A DNA stretch of 64,000 bases. It comes from an uncultured Lachnoanaerobaculum sp. GTDB lineage: Bacteria; Bacillota; Clostridia; Lachnospirales; Lachnospiraceae. A model generated the notes under the pieces. The model saw only the letters and a program-made list of their open reading frames with translations, was not told the origin of the DNA and ran no database searches. The stretch lies in NCBI GenBank assembly GCA_937925515.1, contig CALALP010000043.1, positions 1-64,000 on the forward strand. The letters run 5' to 3'. This document shows, one piece after another, positions 9,039-18,342 of the stretch (positions are counted from its first letter, which is position 1; each line of letters opens with the position of its first letter). Made by a program: the position numbers and the translations under genes.

Positions 9039-9947
9039 CTATCTAAACTCTAATGCATGTATTGTATTAACCACAAATCTATGTATAGGAACTTCTACAT
9101 TTACCTTATCTGCTGCATTTATTACAGAACCACTTATAGTATCAACTTCTGTTCTACGTCCATTTGCCAGGTCTGCACATATTGAAGTAATGCCGTCAGG
9201 AGAATTTATTGATACTGATTCTACTTTTTTTACAATTTCTTCTTCGTCTGCCTCAAGTCCCATAGCAAGAGCCACTTGAACAGCCTCATGTATAAGGGCT
9301 TTTGTCATATTCCAAGCATATTCATTTTTTCTTATATACCCAATTTTTACTTGCAATATAGCTGTAACTACACTTAGAGAAACATTTGTAAATAATTTAT
9401 TCCAAATAAGCTGTTGTATATTTTCATATATATTTACATTAAAACCACATTCATCAAATGTAGACTTAAGCTTAGGTAAGAAATTCAAATTATCTTTTGT
9501 AATCATACCGATATTAGTATTTCCTACGCCCCCTCTTTTTACTAAACCTTTCCTAAGCACTGCACCATTATCTTCAGTAGTACCGATAATTATATGCTCT
9601 TTATCAGTAAAATCAGCTAAAATATCTTCATGACCTGCTCCATTTTGAAGAGTTAAAATGTAAGTATTTTTACCTATTATATTCTTATTTGATTCTAATG
9701 CCATTCTCGAATAAATTGCTTTTACAAATAATATAACTATATCCATTTCCGGCAAATCTTTTGAATTAGTAATTGCTTTTGGATAATATACATTACTTTT
9801 ATTATCTTCTTCTAGGGTAATACCTTTTTCATTTATATAATCAACAACATCTTTTAAAGTGTCAATCATATATACTTCATTGTGTAACGAAAGATGAGCT
9901 CCATATATAGAACCCATAGCTCCTGCACCTATAACTGCAACTTTCAT
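9039..9947 (-). CDS. 2-dehydropantoate 2-reductase (KPR) family protein
   Basis: NADP-dependent reductase of the PanE/ApbA family by its N-terminal Rossmann motif VIGAGAMGSIYGAHL, the middle NGAGHED segment and a C-terminal helical domain with NKLFTNVSLS. Length 302 aa is normal. It is the last gene of a co-directional catabolic cluster rather than near pantothenate genes, so it may reduce another 2-keto acid. Start ATG 9947 is preceded by AAGGAGGAAGT. Confidence 0.85.
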   Translation of the reverse strand: MKVAVIGAGAMGSIYGAHLSLHNEVYMIDTLKDVVDYINEKGITLEEDNKSNVYYPKAITNSKDLPEMDIVILFVKAIYSRMALESNKNIIGKNTYILTLQNGAGHEDILADFTDKEHIIIGTTEDNGAVLRKGLVKRGGVGNTNIGMITKDNLNFLPKLKSTFDECGFNVNIYENIQQLIWNKLFTNVSLSVVTAILQVKIGYIRKNEYAWNMTKALIHEAVQVALAMGLEADEEEIVKKVESVSINSPDGITSICADLANGRRTEVDTISGSVINAADKVNVEVPIHRFVVNTIHALEFR

Positions 9948-9968
9948 ACTTCCTCCTTATAAAACTTC

Positions 9969-10658
9969 TTATGAAAACTCTTTAAGTCCCTCGATAGCAT
10001 ATGCACGCACCGGACTTGAATCTAATCCCTTTATTGGAAGTGGTGAGTATGACATAAAGAAAATATTTTGCTTAAGTTCTTCTAAGTTTTTTAATACTTC
10101 AAGGAATACTATATTTTCAGCAAGAAGTACATCATGGAATGGCTTAACATCTTCATTACAGTTTTCAATAGAAACACCGTCGCCAAAGCCTACACATTTT
10201 ACCTTATGCTCTTTAAACCAATTTGCTGTTTCCTCATTTACAAAAAGTCTTTTATCTTTTTCGGTATTAGTATCTTTTGTAAATGGCTCTAATCTATAAG
10301 AGGAATCTATAATAACAATGTCCCCCTCTTTTACATTTTTTGCCTCTCTATCTAAATCAGCAGCTGTTATATGTGCATTAGGTGCTACACTTTCCTTAAA
10401 ATCAACATAAACTGCTCTACCAAGAAATGTAGTAAGAGGAAGTTCCATAACTCCCGGCCAATTATCATCATGATGATAAGGACATTCACAATGTGTTCCT
10501 AAATGACTCGTAATATCTACTATGGTATGAAAATCAGGGATTGGACCACCTGTATTAAATCTAAACAAATGACATCTTCTTGTTTCTGTTGCAGGATCTA
10601 ATTTCTTTGATAAATCAATAAGTCTTAAACCATTTCCTAAATCATATACGTTTTTCAT
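9969..10658 (-). CDS. Cyclase family metal-dependent hydrolase
   Basis: Member of the cyclase/kynurenine-formamidase-like family, whose enzymes open amide or lactone-type bonds using a metal. The diagnostic motif is visible as SHLGTHCECPYH, with Glu where many members have Asp in HxGTHxDxP. Length 229 aa. It sits 21 bases upstream of the KPR-like gene in the catabolic cluster. The real substrate is unknown; the tryptophan pathway is unlikely because no other kynurenine gene is near. Confidence 0.82.
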   Translation of the reverse strand: MKNVYDLGNGLRLIDLSKKLDPATETRRCHLFRFNTGGPIPDFHTIVDITSHLGTHCECPYHHDDNWPGVMELPLTTFLGRAVYVDFKESVAPNAHITAADLDREAKNVKEGDIVIIDSSYRLEPFTKDTNTEKDKRLFVNEETANWFKEHKVKCVGFGDGVSIENCNEDVKPFHDVLLAENIVFLEVLKNLEELKQNIFFMSYSPLPIKGLDSSPVRAYAIEGLKEFS

Positions 10659-10677
10659 TTTTATCTACCTTTCTTTG

Positions 10678-11130
10678 TTAAGCTCTAACTTTTATAACTA
10701 CTTTTTTTACTTGAGTTGGACTTTCCAATGTACAACTGGGAAGATGAGCATCCTCAGGTGCTACAACTATCATATCTTTCGGCTTTAAAATAACATATCC
10801 AAAAGCTTTTGGATTTTCATAAAATATTATGTCATTTTCAGAACGCCTTTCAACTTCTTTAAGCTCTTTTCTATTACATATACCAAAAAGTTCTACTCCC
10901 TTTATAAGGTACTGTATATCAAAGAAAATGTCATGTGCCTCAAACTTCTTTTCTTCCTTTGGTACTGTTGTATACTCCTGTATATTTGCTACAACGTCTT
11001 CTCCCATTATAGAGTATTTGCCAACAGCTAGATTTTCTAAATCATTTTCCCTAAGCCATTTATACGCTGCAACAAATCTTTCATTTAAATAATTATACTT
11101 TTCAACTGTTTCAATATCTGAAAAAAACAT
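10678..11130 (-). CDS. YhcH/YjgK/YiaL family protein, copy 1
   Basis: Small cupin-like protein (150 aa) of the family that includes YhcH/NanQ and EbgC, often found with uptake and catabolism of sugar acids. Visible family features: HDIFFDIQYLIKG, a YENPKAFGYVILKPKDMIVVAPEDAHLP-like beta region, and KKVVIKV at the C-terminus. A paralog lies at 18343-18840. Start ATG 11130 follows AAAGGGGAAAT. Confidence 0.85.
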   Translation of the reverse strand: MFFSDIETVEKYNYLNERFVAAYKWLRENDLENLAVGKYSIMGEDVVANIQEYTTVPKEEKKFEAHDIFFDIQYLIKGVELFGICNRKELKEVERRSENDIIFYENPKAFGYVILKPKDMIVVAPEDAHLPSCTLESPTQVKKVVIKVRA

Positions 11131-11159
11131 ATTTCCCCTTTCTTTTTAGCAATGTAATT

Positions 11160-12197
11160 TTATGAAATATCTACAATATCCATATTTCCATTGGAAATGT
11201 CAACTATTTGTTGCCATATCCTCTCATCTACATTAATCCCCTCTATTTTACTAAGTTTTCTTCTTTCCTTAGTATTTTCTCCGGGACATTTTACAGGCCT
11301 ATTCTTATCAATAGGGTGTGAGCTGTCTGCTCTTAAAACTCTCTTATCCCACATTTCTTGAATATCTTTCCTTACTCCGAATAAATATGGATCAATAGCT
11401 ATAAATACTTGACAGCAACCTGTACAACAACCTCTTTTCTCATCATCTAGGTCTGCTCCTGTCTTACCATTTGCAAGGGCTGCCGCAAGCAAATCTAAAA
11501 CTATTGCCATAGAAGTTCCTTTCCAATATCCAGTTGGCATTATTCTATTACTTTTTTCTATGGCAGCAGGATCTGAGGTAAGGTTGCCCTCATCATCAAA
11601 TCCCCCAGGGTAAGGCAACATTTTCCCTGCTAATCTATATACTCCAATTTTACCATAAGCATATTGACTCATAGCCATATCTAAAATTATTTCGCCATTT
11701 TCCCTAGGAACTGCCATACAAAACGGATTGTTTCCAACACCTATCTCATCACTTCCCCACATAGGCATACAACTTTCAGTAGCAATAAAACATATACCAA
11801 TCATATCATTTTCTGCCATTTGCCAAGCATACGTTCCACCACGCATCCAATGAGTTGTATTTTTAATTGTTACTAGTCCAAGCCCATGTTCTTTTGCTAA
11901 ACTTACTGCTCTATCTGCACAAAACAACGCATTTGTGATACCTGCTCCTAAATTACCGTCATAATTTTCTGCAATGCCTTTTGCACTTACTAGTGTTGCC
12001 TCGCCCCTAGGATTTACCCAACCTTTTTGTATATACTCAACAAAGCGAGGAACTCTATTGCAACCATGGCTTTCAACTCCGTCAGCACTTGACTCTGTAT
12101 GAATTTTAGCACAGATACTTGCTTTTTCCTCATCAAGTCCTGCATTTAAAAGTGCCTTTTTAATGGTGCTTTCAACAACTTCAAATGGTATCTTCAC
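11160..12197 (-). CDS. Ldh_2-family NAD(P)-dependent oxidoreductase
   Basis: Malate/L-lactate dehydrogenase superfamily (YiaK, AllD, ComC type), which reduces or oxidises 2-keto/2-hydroxy acids. The family signature DGVESHGCNRVPRFV is near residue 35, followed by GNLGAGITNA and the NNPFCMAVPR segment. Length 345 aa. It overlaps the upstream gene by 17 bases. In this cluster it probably handles a keto or hydroxy acid produced by ring opening. Exact substrate not readable. Confidence 0.87.
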   Translation of the reverse strand: MKIPFEVVESTIKKALLNAGLDEEKASICAKIHTESSADGVESHGCNRVPRFVEYIQKGWVNPRGEATLVSAKGIAENYDGNLGAGITNALFCADRAVSLAKEHGLGLVTIKNTTHWMRGGTYAWQMAENDMIGICFIATESCMPMWGSDEIGVGNNPFCMAVPRENGEIILDMAMSQYAYGKIGVYRLAGKMLPYPGGFDDEGNLTSDPAAIEKSNRIMPTGYWKGTSMAIVLDLLAAALANGKTGADLDDEKRGCCTGCCQVFIAIDPYLFGVRKDIQEMWDKRVLRADSSHPIDKNRPVKCPGENTKERRKLSKIEGINVDERIWQQIVDISNGNMDIVDIS

Positions 12198-12957
12198 AAC
12201 TATCTCCTTTCACTGTATTTGCATACTCTATCATTTCCTCATATAATCCATTTGCCTCTTCCTTAGAATATCCGTATACAAGCAAAACATCTAAAAGATA
12301 CGGCGAATATTCTAATTCTAAGTAATGATAAGCAAAACTCATTGCTGCAATCTCACTTAATGCCACTAAACAGGAAGTATAATGAAAAGAACCTATTGAC
12401 CAAAGTTTAATTTTTTCAGTTTTTGTATAAATCTCCTGTTTATTTTTTTCCTCAATGCTATGAAAAATTTCATGTAAAAGCAGTACATCGCTTATGTCTA
12501 CATTTCCAATAATATCTTTAATGTCATCTTCCTTAATATAATTTTCTACTCGCTTAATTGCATCTAAGTAAATTCTTATATTATTCGGTTCACGAAACTC
12601 TGCAAATAATACTCTATCTGTTTTTTCAGGCATATCAGGATATTCCACATTTAGATTCATTTTACTTGCAAGAGCTTTTGGGGAAATGTCTTGATACTTA
12701 AGCTTAGTCTTAATAGCCTGCTCCTTACCACATTTCCAAGATTCTTCCATATATCTTTTTTGGCTTTCTTTTGAAACTCTACCTCTAAGTGGTTCACTTG
12801 AAAATGCATAAACATACCAATCAAGCACAGGTATTTTATTTAATTCAAAAAGCATTTCAGACAGTTTTCTTTTACCAAAATCAGGTCTTTCATATAAACT
12901 TTCCCTTTGTTTGCCAAATAATCCCTCCATTAGTGGCTTTAGATTAAATTCCGACAT
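12181..12957 (-). CDS. Protein of unknown function with an HExxH motif
   Basis: I do not recognise a named family. The one clear feature is LLLHEIFHSIEE, an HExxH zinc-binding motif, followed about 40 residues later by ALSEIAAMSFAYHY, which could supply a third ligand; this resembles zincin-type metalloproteases or an ImmA/IrrE-like fold. There is no signal peptide. The start was set at ATG 12957 after GGGAGG (4-base spacing); ATG 12969 overlaps that site. It lies between the HyuA-like and Ldh_2 genes, overlapping the latter, so it belongs to the same operon. Confidence 0.7.
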   Translation of the reverse strand: MSEFNLKPLMEGLFGKQRESLYERPDFGKRKLSEMLFELNKIPVLDWYVYAFSSEPLRGRVSKESQKRYMEESWKCGKEQAIKTKLKYQDISPKALASKMNLNVEYPDMPEKTDRVLFAEFREPNNIRIYLDAIKRVENYIKEDDIKDIIGNVDISDVLLLHEIFHSIEEKNKQEIYTKTEKIKLWSIGSFHYTSCLVALSEIAAMSFAYHYLELEYSPYLLDVLLVYGYSKEEANGLYEEMIEYANTVKGDSCEDTI

Positions 12958-12968
12958 TTTGCCTCCCA

Positions 12969-15098
12969 TTACACATTGGTAACTGATGCAATAATAATTA
13001 CTTCTTCATTAGAATCTCTATCATCTAAATCGAGAGCCATTAAAAGATATATTTGCTCTAAATCTACTGCTGAATAATCACTTACCCTAGGTCCATAGCA
13101 TACAAAATAGTCAGGTCTAAGCACTGAGTCTGTTTTAAATACAGCTTGTTCTTTCCACATTTCCTCAACAACTTCTCTATACTCAGATACCTTACACTTT
13201 CTTACAGCTGCACTTGAACATTGAACTCTTATAAAACCTTTTTTATCTATAATTCTAACTGCATTATTATCTTTTTTACTTGCCTCAAATACATAAAAGT
13301 TATCAGTTTTTTCTACAAGTTTTATATCTTTGCTGTCCTTTTCGAAATCTTTTGTTGCAAGTTCTAATGCCTCGGTTTCATCACATTCTTTTAAAAGGTC
13401 AGTAGTCTTAACTTCAGTAGAACCTGTTGCTATTGCTGTAACCTTTCCTGTTTGGGAGTCAATCTCTACATGCACCTCCACTGTTTCAGGGTCAGCTCCG
13501 GAACTTACAGCACTGTCTATTGCCTCTTTCTTTAAGTCCCTTATATCTTCCTGTGTTGGGTTAGGTATAATTCTTTCCACTACATCTCTAACCATTGCAA
13601 GTGCAACACCGATTGAAGATATAACTTCTGCATTTGTAGGAATATCATATTCAAGCCCTAATTTTGAGGCACAATATGGAACTAGAGAGGCAGCTCCACC
13701 ACCACACCCTACAAGTTTCATAGCATCTTTATCAAGCTGATATTTGTCTGCAAGCATGTTTATACAAGCTGATACCTTTTCATAATCTTTTTCAAGTATT
13801 TTGGTTGCAAGTTCCTCAACTGTAATACCTAATTTATCTGCTACAGGTTGCATAGCTTTTCTTGCTGAATTTGCATTTCCATGTGCAAAATATTTTTCGT
13901 CTACAAGCCCAAGCACATTGGCTGCATCTGTATTTGTAAAACATATTTTCTTGCCACTTGCAAGCCTTAGTATACAATAATCAGCAGGGTCTTCAGGTTT
14001 TGGACTTATAAGTTCTATCTTAGGATTTACTATTTCCTCCTCAGGGGTAAAGCAAGCGTATTCACAACCTGCAATATGTGCTGAACGAGGTCCTACATCT
14101 ACAACATCTGTATCACTGATTCTAACCATTGAACCCCCTGCACAACCAAGGATTCTTACATCTAAAGAATTTATATATGTATCATGTCCACCTATCTTAG
14201 CATAATCAACTCCCGGTCTACCATTTTTAATTACACCGATATTAGTTGTTGTGCCTCCAACTTCAAAATAAATAGCATTTGATGCACGAAGATACATAAG
14301 TGAACCCATTACAGAGGCGGCAGGTCCGGAAAGTGCAGTGAGTATCGGGCGTTTTCTCATCTCATTTATTTCCATAACGCCACCGTCGCCACGCATTATC
14401 ATAAGTGGAACTTTAACCCCTGCTGAGTGAACTGAAGTTTCTGTTGCATCTGCTGTTCCCATCATTTTTGGAAGTATGGACGCATTTATAGCAGCTGTTC
14501 TTGTACGCCTTGTAAGTCCATAAAGTTTTGTAATATCAGATGCCATTGTAACAGGTAGCCCCTTTTTGTATGCAAGGTCATGTATTCTTTGCTCTTCCTC
14601 CATGCTGTCTACGCCAAATGCCATAGATGCAACAATTACTTGAGTTCCCTCACTTAAAAGTTCCTGTATATTTTGATTTATAGTTTCATCAGTAAGTTGT
14701 TTCTTTTTTATAAATGTATTGAGCACCTTTATTTTTCTATCAACTTTTGGGTCTAGCACTATATCCTTTATTGCAAGCTGTCTTTTGGCAAGGAAACCCT
14801 CAAGGCCTCCCCCTGCAATACCAATAACACCTACTTTTGCCACATCTCCCTCTATAAAGGCATTTGTAGCTTGAGTAGTTGAATGTGCTACGAAAACTAC
14901 ATCTTCAGGTGCAATGTTAAAGTTATTAAGACAATTTCTAAAACTTTGTACAACTCCGGTTGCCACACCTTTTTCATCATCATGAGTGGTCTTTACCTGA
15001 CTTTTTCCAATAATTTCATGTGTCTTATTGTCTATTGCCACACATTTTGTATATGTACCCCCTACGTCAATACCCATACGGACTTTTCTGCGTTCCAT
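12969..15098 (-). CDS. Hydantoinase/oxoprolinase family protein (HyuA-like)
   Basis: ATP-dependent cyclic-amide hydrolase family (N-methylhydantoinase A / 5-oxoprolinase subunit A type). The N-terminus has the ASKHA phosphate motif RMGIDVGGTYTKCVAID; the middle has GGDGGVM-like and EVGGTTTNIGV motifs and CAGGSMVRI. Length 709 aa. HyuA normally works with HyuB, but no HyuB gene is in the window; the C-terminal 200 residues contain an extra region that may stand in for it. It is the third gene of the cluster, between the permease and the HExxH protein. Confidence 0.85.
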   Translation of the reverse strand: MERRKVRMGIDVGGTYTKCVAIDNKTHEIIGKSQVKTTHDDEKGVATGVVQSFRNCLNNFNIAPEDVVFVAHSTTQATNAFIEGDVAKVGVIGIAGGGLEGFLAKRQLAIKDIVLDPKVDRKIKVLNTFIKKKQLTDETINQNIQELLSEGTQVIVASMAFGVDSMEEEQRIHDLAYKKGLPVTMASDITKLYGLTRRTRTAAINASILPKMMGTADATETSVHSAGVKVPLMIMRGDGGVMEINEMRKRPILTALSGPAASVMGSLMYLRASNAIYFEVGGTTTNIGVIKNGRPGVDYAKIGGHDTYINSLDVRILGCAGGSMVRISDTDVVDVGPRSAHIAGCEYACFTPEEEIVNPKIELISPKPEDPADYCILRLASGKKICFTNTDAANVLGLVDEKYFAHGNANSARKAMQPVADKLGITVEELATKILEKDYEKVSACINMLADKYQLDKDAMKLVGCGGGAASLVPYCASKLGLEYDIPTNAEVISSIGVALAMVRDVVERIIPNPTQEDIRDLKKEAIDSAVSSGADPETVEVHVEIDSQTGKVTAIATGSTEVKTTDLLKECDETEALELATKDFEKDSKDIKLVEKTDNFYVFEASKKDNNAVRIIDKKGFIRVQCSSAAVRKCKVSEYREVVEEMWKEQAVFKTDSVLRPDYFVCYGPRVSDYSAVDLEQIYLLMALDLDDRDSNEEVIIIASVTNV

Positions 15099-15122
15099 AA
15101 ATCTCTGCCTTTCTTAGTACTA

Positions 15123-16520
15123 TTATTTAACTGTTGATAAAAGCCAACCTGCTCCAAGACTTCCAAGCAAAATAAAGGTTGCAACATATTGTAAAATACC
15201 TGCAAAATATGCATTAGGAATTGAAAGCTTTAAGAAGTCCTTTGATTCAACCTTAGTATATGCAAGTCCCCAAGCAACCCAAGATTGAGTAATACATGAA
15301 CCTATATTAACTGTTATTGTTGGGATTGCAAAAATTGCATATAAAAATGGAACTGAAAAATCTCCGATATTCATTAAAACACCAAGAGTTGCAGCACCAC
15401 AACCGACTAATGTCATAGGCCCTCTAAAAAGTCCCATAAATAAAAGTACTGCAAAAACAATGCAAAGTACTAATTCATTTTTAGGGAATACTCCACCTAA
15501 AAGAACCTTAAAATAAGGTGCAGCATAAGATGCCACTTGATTAAACATTGGTAATGTTAAAAGGAAACCTACAAGTGGAGCAGTATCTACAACACCGTCA
15601 TAATAAAGTTTATTTACTAACTGACAATTCTCCTTAAAACTTCCTTTCATTTTCCCACAAAGAAATAGAGCAAGAAAACCTGCAATTACAAATCCACCAA
15701 TAACTGAAAAATCTAACCAAATCTTTAAAACTACAGGTACTATTGGTAAAAAAAGTGTATAAAAAGGAGCATTCTTAGTATCAGTTCCTCTGTTTACTCT
15801 TGCCGCCCATGCATGTGAAGTTTTGGCTCTTGTAAGATAAATTCCTGAAAGTATTGTTGTGGTAATTAACATTATAATAAGTGCAACATATCCAAAGTGT
15901 GCCGCATACCAACCAAGTGTAAACTCAGGCATCTGTTCAGGTGTTATAAAGAAAGCTCTATATTGAGCAAAGTTTACAGGATTAAGGAAAATGCCTGCTG
16001 CAACAGAACCCATAAATGAGAACATTGCAATAGCCTTTGGTACACCCAAAGACATAAGAATTGGTAATACAATAACGCCGATTGCTATAACAGGGCCTGC
16101 ACCGGTCATAGCAGTAAATATAATAGCTGTTACAATATTTAATAAAGTAATTGTAACCATAGGTCTATCGCCACCAAGTTCCACTGTTTTACGAATAAGA
16201 GTGGATGCAATGCCTGTTTCCATAAGTACACGACCAAACCATGCACCCCAACAAACATTTACAAGTGTAGTTCCCCAACCCTCGGGAGCAGATTGATAAA
16301 TCTTATTTAAAGCTGCTATAACATCTTTTAAACTTTTGAAATTAAGAATTTCATTTGACTCTAAAAAGCTTGCACTTGCTCCAAGTGTTCCTCCAAATGC
16401 AAATATAGTCCAAACTATTGAAATGATTAAAAAGCCAATCATCAAGTTATGGCCTGAAATACAATACCATGCTAATGCAAAAAAAGTTAGAAGTAGAATT
16501 ACTCCAATAATATACTCCAT
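15123..16520 (-). CDS. Ion-transporter-superfamily permease, copy 1
   Basis: Integral membrane protein (465 aa) with 10-12 hydrophobic segments from residue 1 and a re-entrant-loop-like TGAGPVIAIGVIVLP motif near residue 140, reminiscent of CitMHS/GntP-type carboxylate permeases; I cannot assign a precise family. A second copy lies at 19033-20430. The two share a central block of identical DNA (15604-15946). They differ at likely substrate-contact positions (GP here versus GS, NPVNFAQY versus NPVLFTQL). Context suggests uptake of the substrate of the downstream enzymes. ATG 16520 follows CAGGAGG. Confidence 0.8.
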   Translation of the reverse strand: MEYIIGVILLLTFFALAWYCISGHNLMIGFLIISIVWTIFAFGGTLGASASFLESNEILNFKSLKDVIAALNKIYQSAPEGWGTTLVNVCWGAWFGRVLMETGIASTLIRKTVELGGDRPMVTITLLNIVTAIIFTAMTGAGPVIAIGVIVLPILMSLGVPKAIAMFSFMGSVAAGIFLNPVNFAQYRAFFITPEQMPEFTLGWYAAHFGYVALIIMLITTTILSGIYLTRAKTSHAWAARVNRGTDTKNAPFYTLFLPIVPVVLKIWLDFSVIGGFVIAGFLALFLCGKMKGSFKENCQLVNKLYYDGVVDTAPLVGFLLTLPMFNQVASYAAPYFKVLLGGVFPKNELVLCIVFAVLLFMGLFRGPMTLVGCGAATLGVLMNIGDFSVPFLYAIFAIPTITVNIGSCITQSWVAWGLAYTKVESKDFLKLSIPNAYFAGILQYVATFILLGSLGAGWLLSTVK

Positions 16521-16679
16521 GTTTTCCTCCTGAGATATTAACCTAAATTTTAGGAGCTAACAGCCCCATATAGTCTTTTATGTTCCTTTTAAATACTTAA
16601 TTCAATGATTACTTAAATTCTCAAACCATAACATTATCCCCTTTCATATTTATTTTACTTAAAGAGCAATATCCTAAAA

Positions 16680-17354
16680 CTATTGCTCAAAATAATCCCC
16701 ATAGATACTACTTAATGCGTCAGTGGCTACTAATAATCCACTATAACGATTTGAACATAGTAAAGTTGCAGAGTCATATTGACAGTTGTTAATCTGGTCT
16801 GTTAAAAGTCTTATTTCCACAAGTCTATTTTCCCATGCACTCAAAGATGAGGCATAAAGGCTATAATTATATGTACTATATCTCAATGTACTTACTCTTA
16901 GTAAATCACAATCCATTTTACTAAGAAATGAATAGGCATATTCTCTATTACATTCTCTTGCCAAGCTATTATAAAATTCCCATTCTAATTGTACTTGTGC
17001 TAATGAATCTTTTAACTTTGCCGCATCTCTAATTTTTTTAGCACTCTCATTTACAAGTTTTAGTTCATCTCCATTTTTTCTTTTGTTTACAAGTTCCATA
17101 AGTATTGCCTGCTCTAAAATCAAATGTGCATGAGATGATTCTCTTATCATATTTTTACTAATTGCATTAACAACAGAACCTTTTTGTGGCAAGGTAGTAA
17201 GATAGCCCTCTTCTGAAAGTGAAGTAAGAATATTTCTCACTTGTGGTCTGCCAATCCCCTCTTCTAATGCAATAGAATTTTCGCTTAGTTTATCATTTGG
17301 CTTAAGTTCCAATGATATAAGTTTATTTTTTAGTTTTTTATATAAGTCGCTCAT
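16680..17354 (-). CDS. GntR family regulator, copy 1
   Basis: Transcription factor with an N-terminal winged helix (residues 10-70: KPNDKLSENSIALEEGIGRPQVRNILTSL-type region, then a GYLTTLPQKGSVV wing) and an all-helical FadR/FCD-like C-terminal effector domain. Length 224 aa. It is first in the co-directional catabolic cluster. Its upstream region (17365-17450) is homologous to the region upstream of permease copy 2, so it may control both. The inducer is unknown. Confidence 0.85.
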   Translation of the reverse strand: MSDLYKKLKNKLISLELKPNDKLSENSIALEEGIGRPQVRNILTSLSEEGYLTTLPQKGSVVNAISKNMIRESSHAHLILEQAILMELVNKRKNGDELKLVNESAKKIRDAAKLKDSLAQVQLEWEFYNSLARECNREYAYSFLSKMDCDLLRVSTLRYSTYNYSLYASSLSAWENRLVEIRLLTDQINNCQYDSATLLCSNRYSGLLVATDALSSIYGDYFEQ

Positions 17355-17364
17355 ATCTTACTCT

Positions 17365-17450
17365 AAAAATTGTTTACAAGTTTAGTTAGCTATTAGAGAG
17401 ATAGTAACATATATATAATTTATAATCAAGTGTTTTGTATTTATTCTAAA
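17365..17450. promoter_or_regulatory. Candidate operator region, copy A
   Basis: Upstream of GntR copy 1. It contains TTGTTTACAAGTTT and an inverted GTTA-g-CTAT ... ATAG-TAAC element (about 17385-17408). The same arrangement occurs at 20482-20568 upstream of permease copy 2. TTGT-TT-ACAA fits the general GntR operator pattern (GT...AC dyad). Confidence 0.55.
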
Positions 17451-17493
17451 ACAATTTTATTTAATATAGGTGTGTATATCGAGAAAAGTGCTA

Positions 17494-17522
17494 TTGTGTC
17501 AATATTTAAAGTATGATATAAT
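17494..17522 (+). promoter_or_regulatory. Predicted promoter of GntR copy 2
   Basis: TTGTGT at 17494-17499 and a perfect TATAAT at 17517-17522 with a 17-base spacer. The expected transcript start (about 17529) falls at the GGAGG site, so the leader would be very short. Confidence 0.55.
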
Positions 17523-17552
17523 TTAAAATGGAGGAAAAAGCAAGCCTATATA

Positions 17553-18329
17553 TTGCATACAAGATATTTATTTGCAAATTTAGGTAATAAGAAATATATG
17601 AGTATACAAAATCAACTAATCAACTATACCAATAAAAAATTAATAACAAAACGCCCCTCAGAAGATACTAGACAGTATGTGTATAGACTTCTAAGTACAC
17701 TTATTTTAAATATGATACTTATACCCGGTCAAAGAATGAATGAGCAAGAGCTTTCTGCATTTTTAAATGTAAGTCGAACTCCAATACATGATTCTTTTCC
17801 TATGCTTGCTAGAAATAATCTAGTGGATATTATTCCTATGAAAGGCTCTTTTGTTTCAAAAGTTGATAAAGAAAGAATAAAAGATTCTATTTGGCTTAAT
17901 GAAAAGATGTGTATATCAATTATACAGGGGATATTTATTTCAGATGCAAGTAAATCAGAACTAGATATATTGTCTGAAATACTTTCACAACTTGAGTATA
18001 ATCGCATACATGGAGATATTTTTCGTACTTCTCGCTCTTTAGCACAATTTTATCGCCATTTATTTATACTTGGGGGAAATTTTGAGATTATGTGGGAGTC
18101 GCTTTATGAATTTGAGGCAGATCTTTTTAGACTTTATTCATTGGCTATTAGAAACTCGAGATTTGGTGTAGATATATGTAGAAGTTTTCATTTGCTTACT
18201 AATGCACTTTTAGAACGTGATAATGACCTTGCTTGTAAGATATTTCATTCGCACATGCAAAAAGTGCTTAGTATGGTAGAACCTATAACAGCTGATAATC
18301 CTAAACTATTTAATACAAAATTGATTTAA
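17553..18329 (+). CDS. GntR family regulator, copy 2
   Basis: Winged-helix regulator: the DNA-binding domain includes PGQRMNEQELSAFLNVSRTP and an IPMKGSFVSK wing, followed by a FadR/FCD-like helical domain. The start is uncertain. TTG 17553 is the only in-frame start near the GGAGG at 17530-17534 but the spacing (about 18 bases) is long; ATG 17598 (MSIQNQL, 243 aa) has no clear ribosome binding site. It is followed by the YhcH copy 2 gene after 13 bases, so the two form a small operon divergent from GntR copy 1. Confidence 0.8.
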   Translation: MHTRYLFANLGNKKYMSIQNQLINYTNKKLITKRPSEDTRQYVYRLLSTLILNMILIPGQRMNEQELSAFLNVSRTPIHDSFPMLARNNLVDIIPMKGSFVSKVDKERIKDSIWLNEKMCISIIQGIFISDASKSELDILSEILSQLEYNRIHGDIFRTSRSLAQFYRHLFILGGNFEIMWESLYEFEADLFRLYSLAIRNSRFGVDICRSFHLLTNALLERDNDLACKIFHSHMQKVLSMVEPITADNPKLFNTKLI

Positions 18330-18342
18330 GAAAGGAATTAAT

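Noticed and set aside
9039..9947. panE of pantothenate biosynthesis
   Set aside because: Family match is good, but the gene ends a catabolic operon and no pan genes are near, so a pantothenate role is not supported.
13330..13740. 136-codon plus-strand ORF
   Set aside because: Antisense to the HyuA-like gene, Ser/Val-rich, no start signal.
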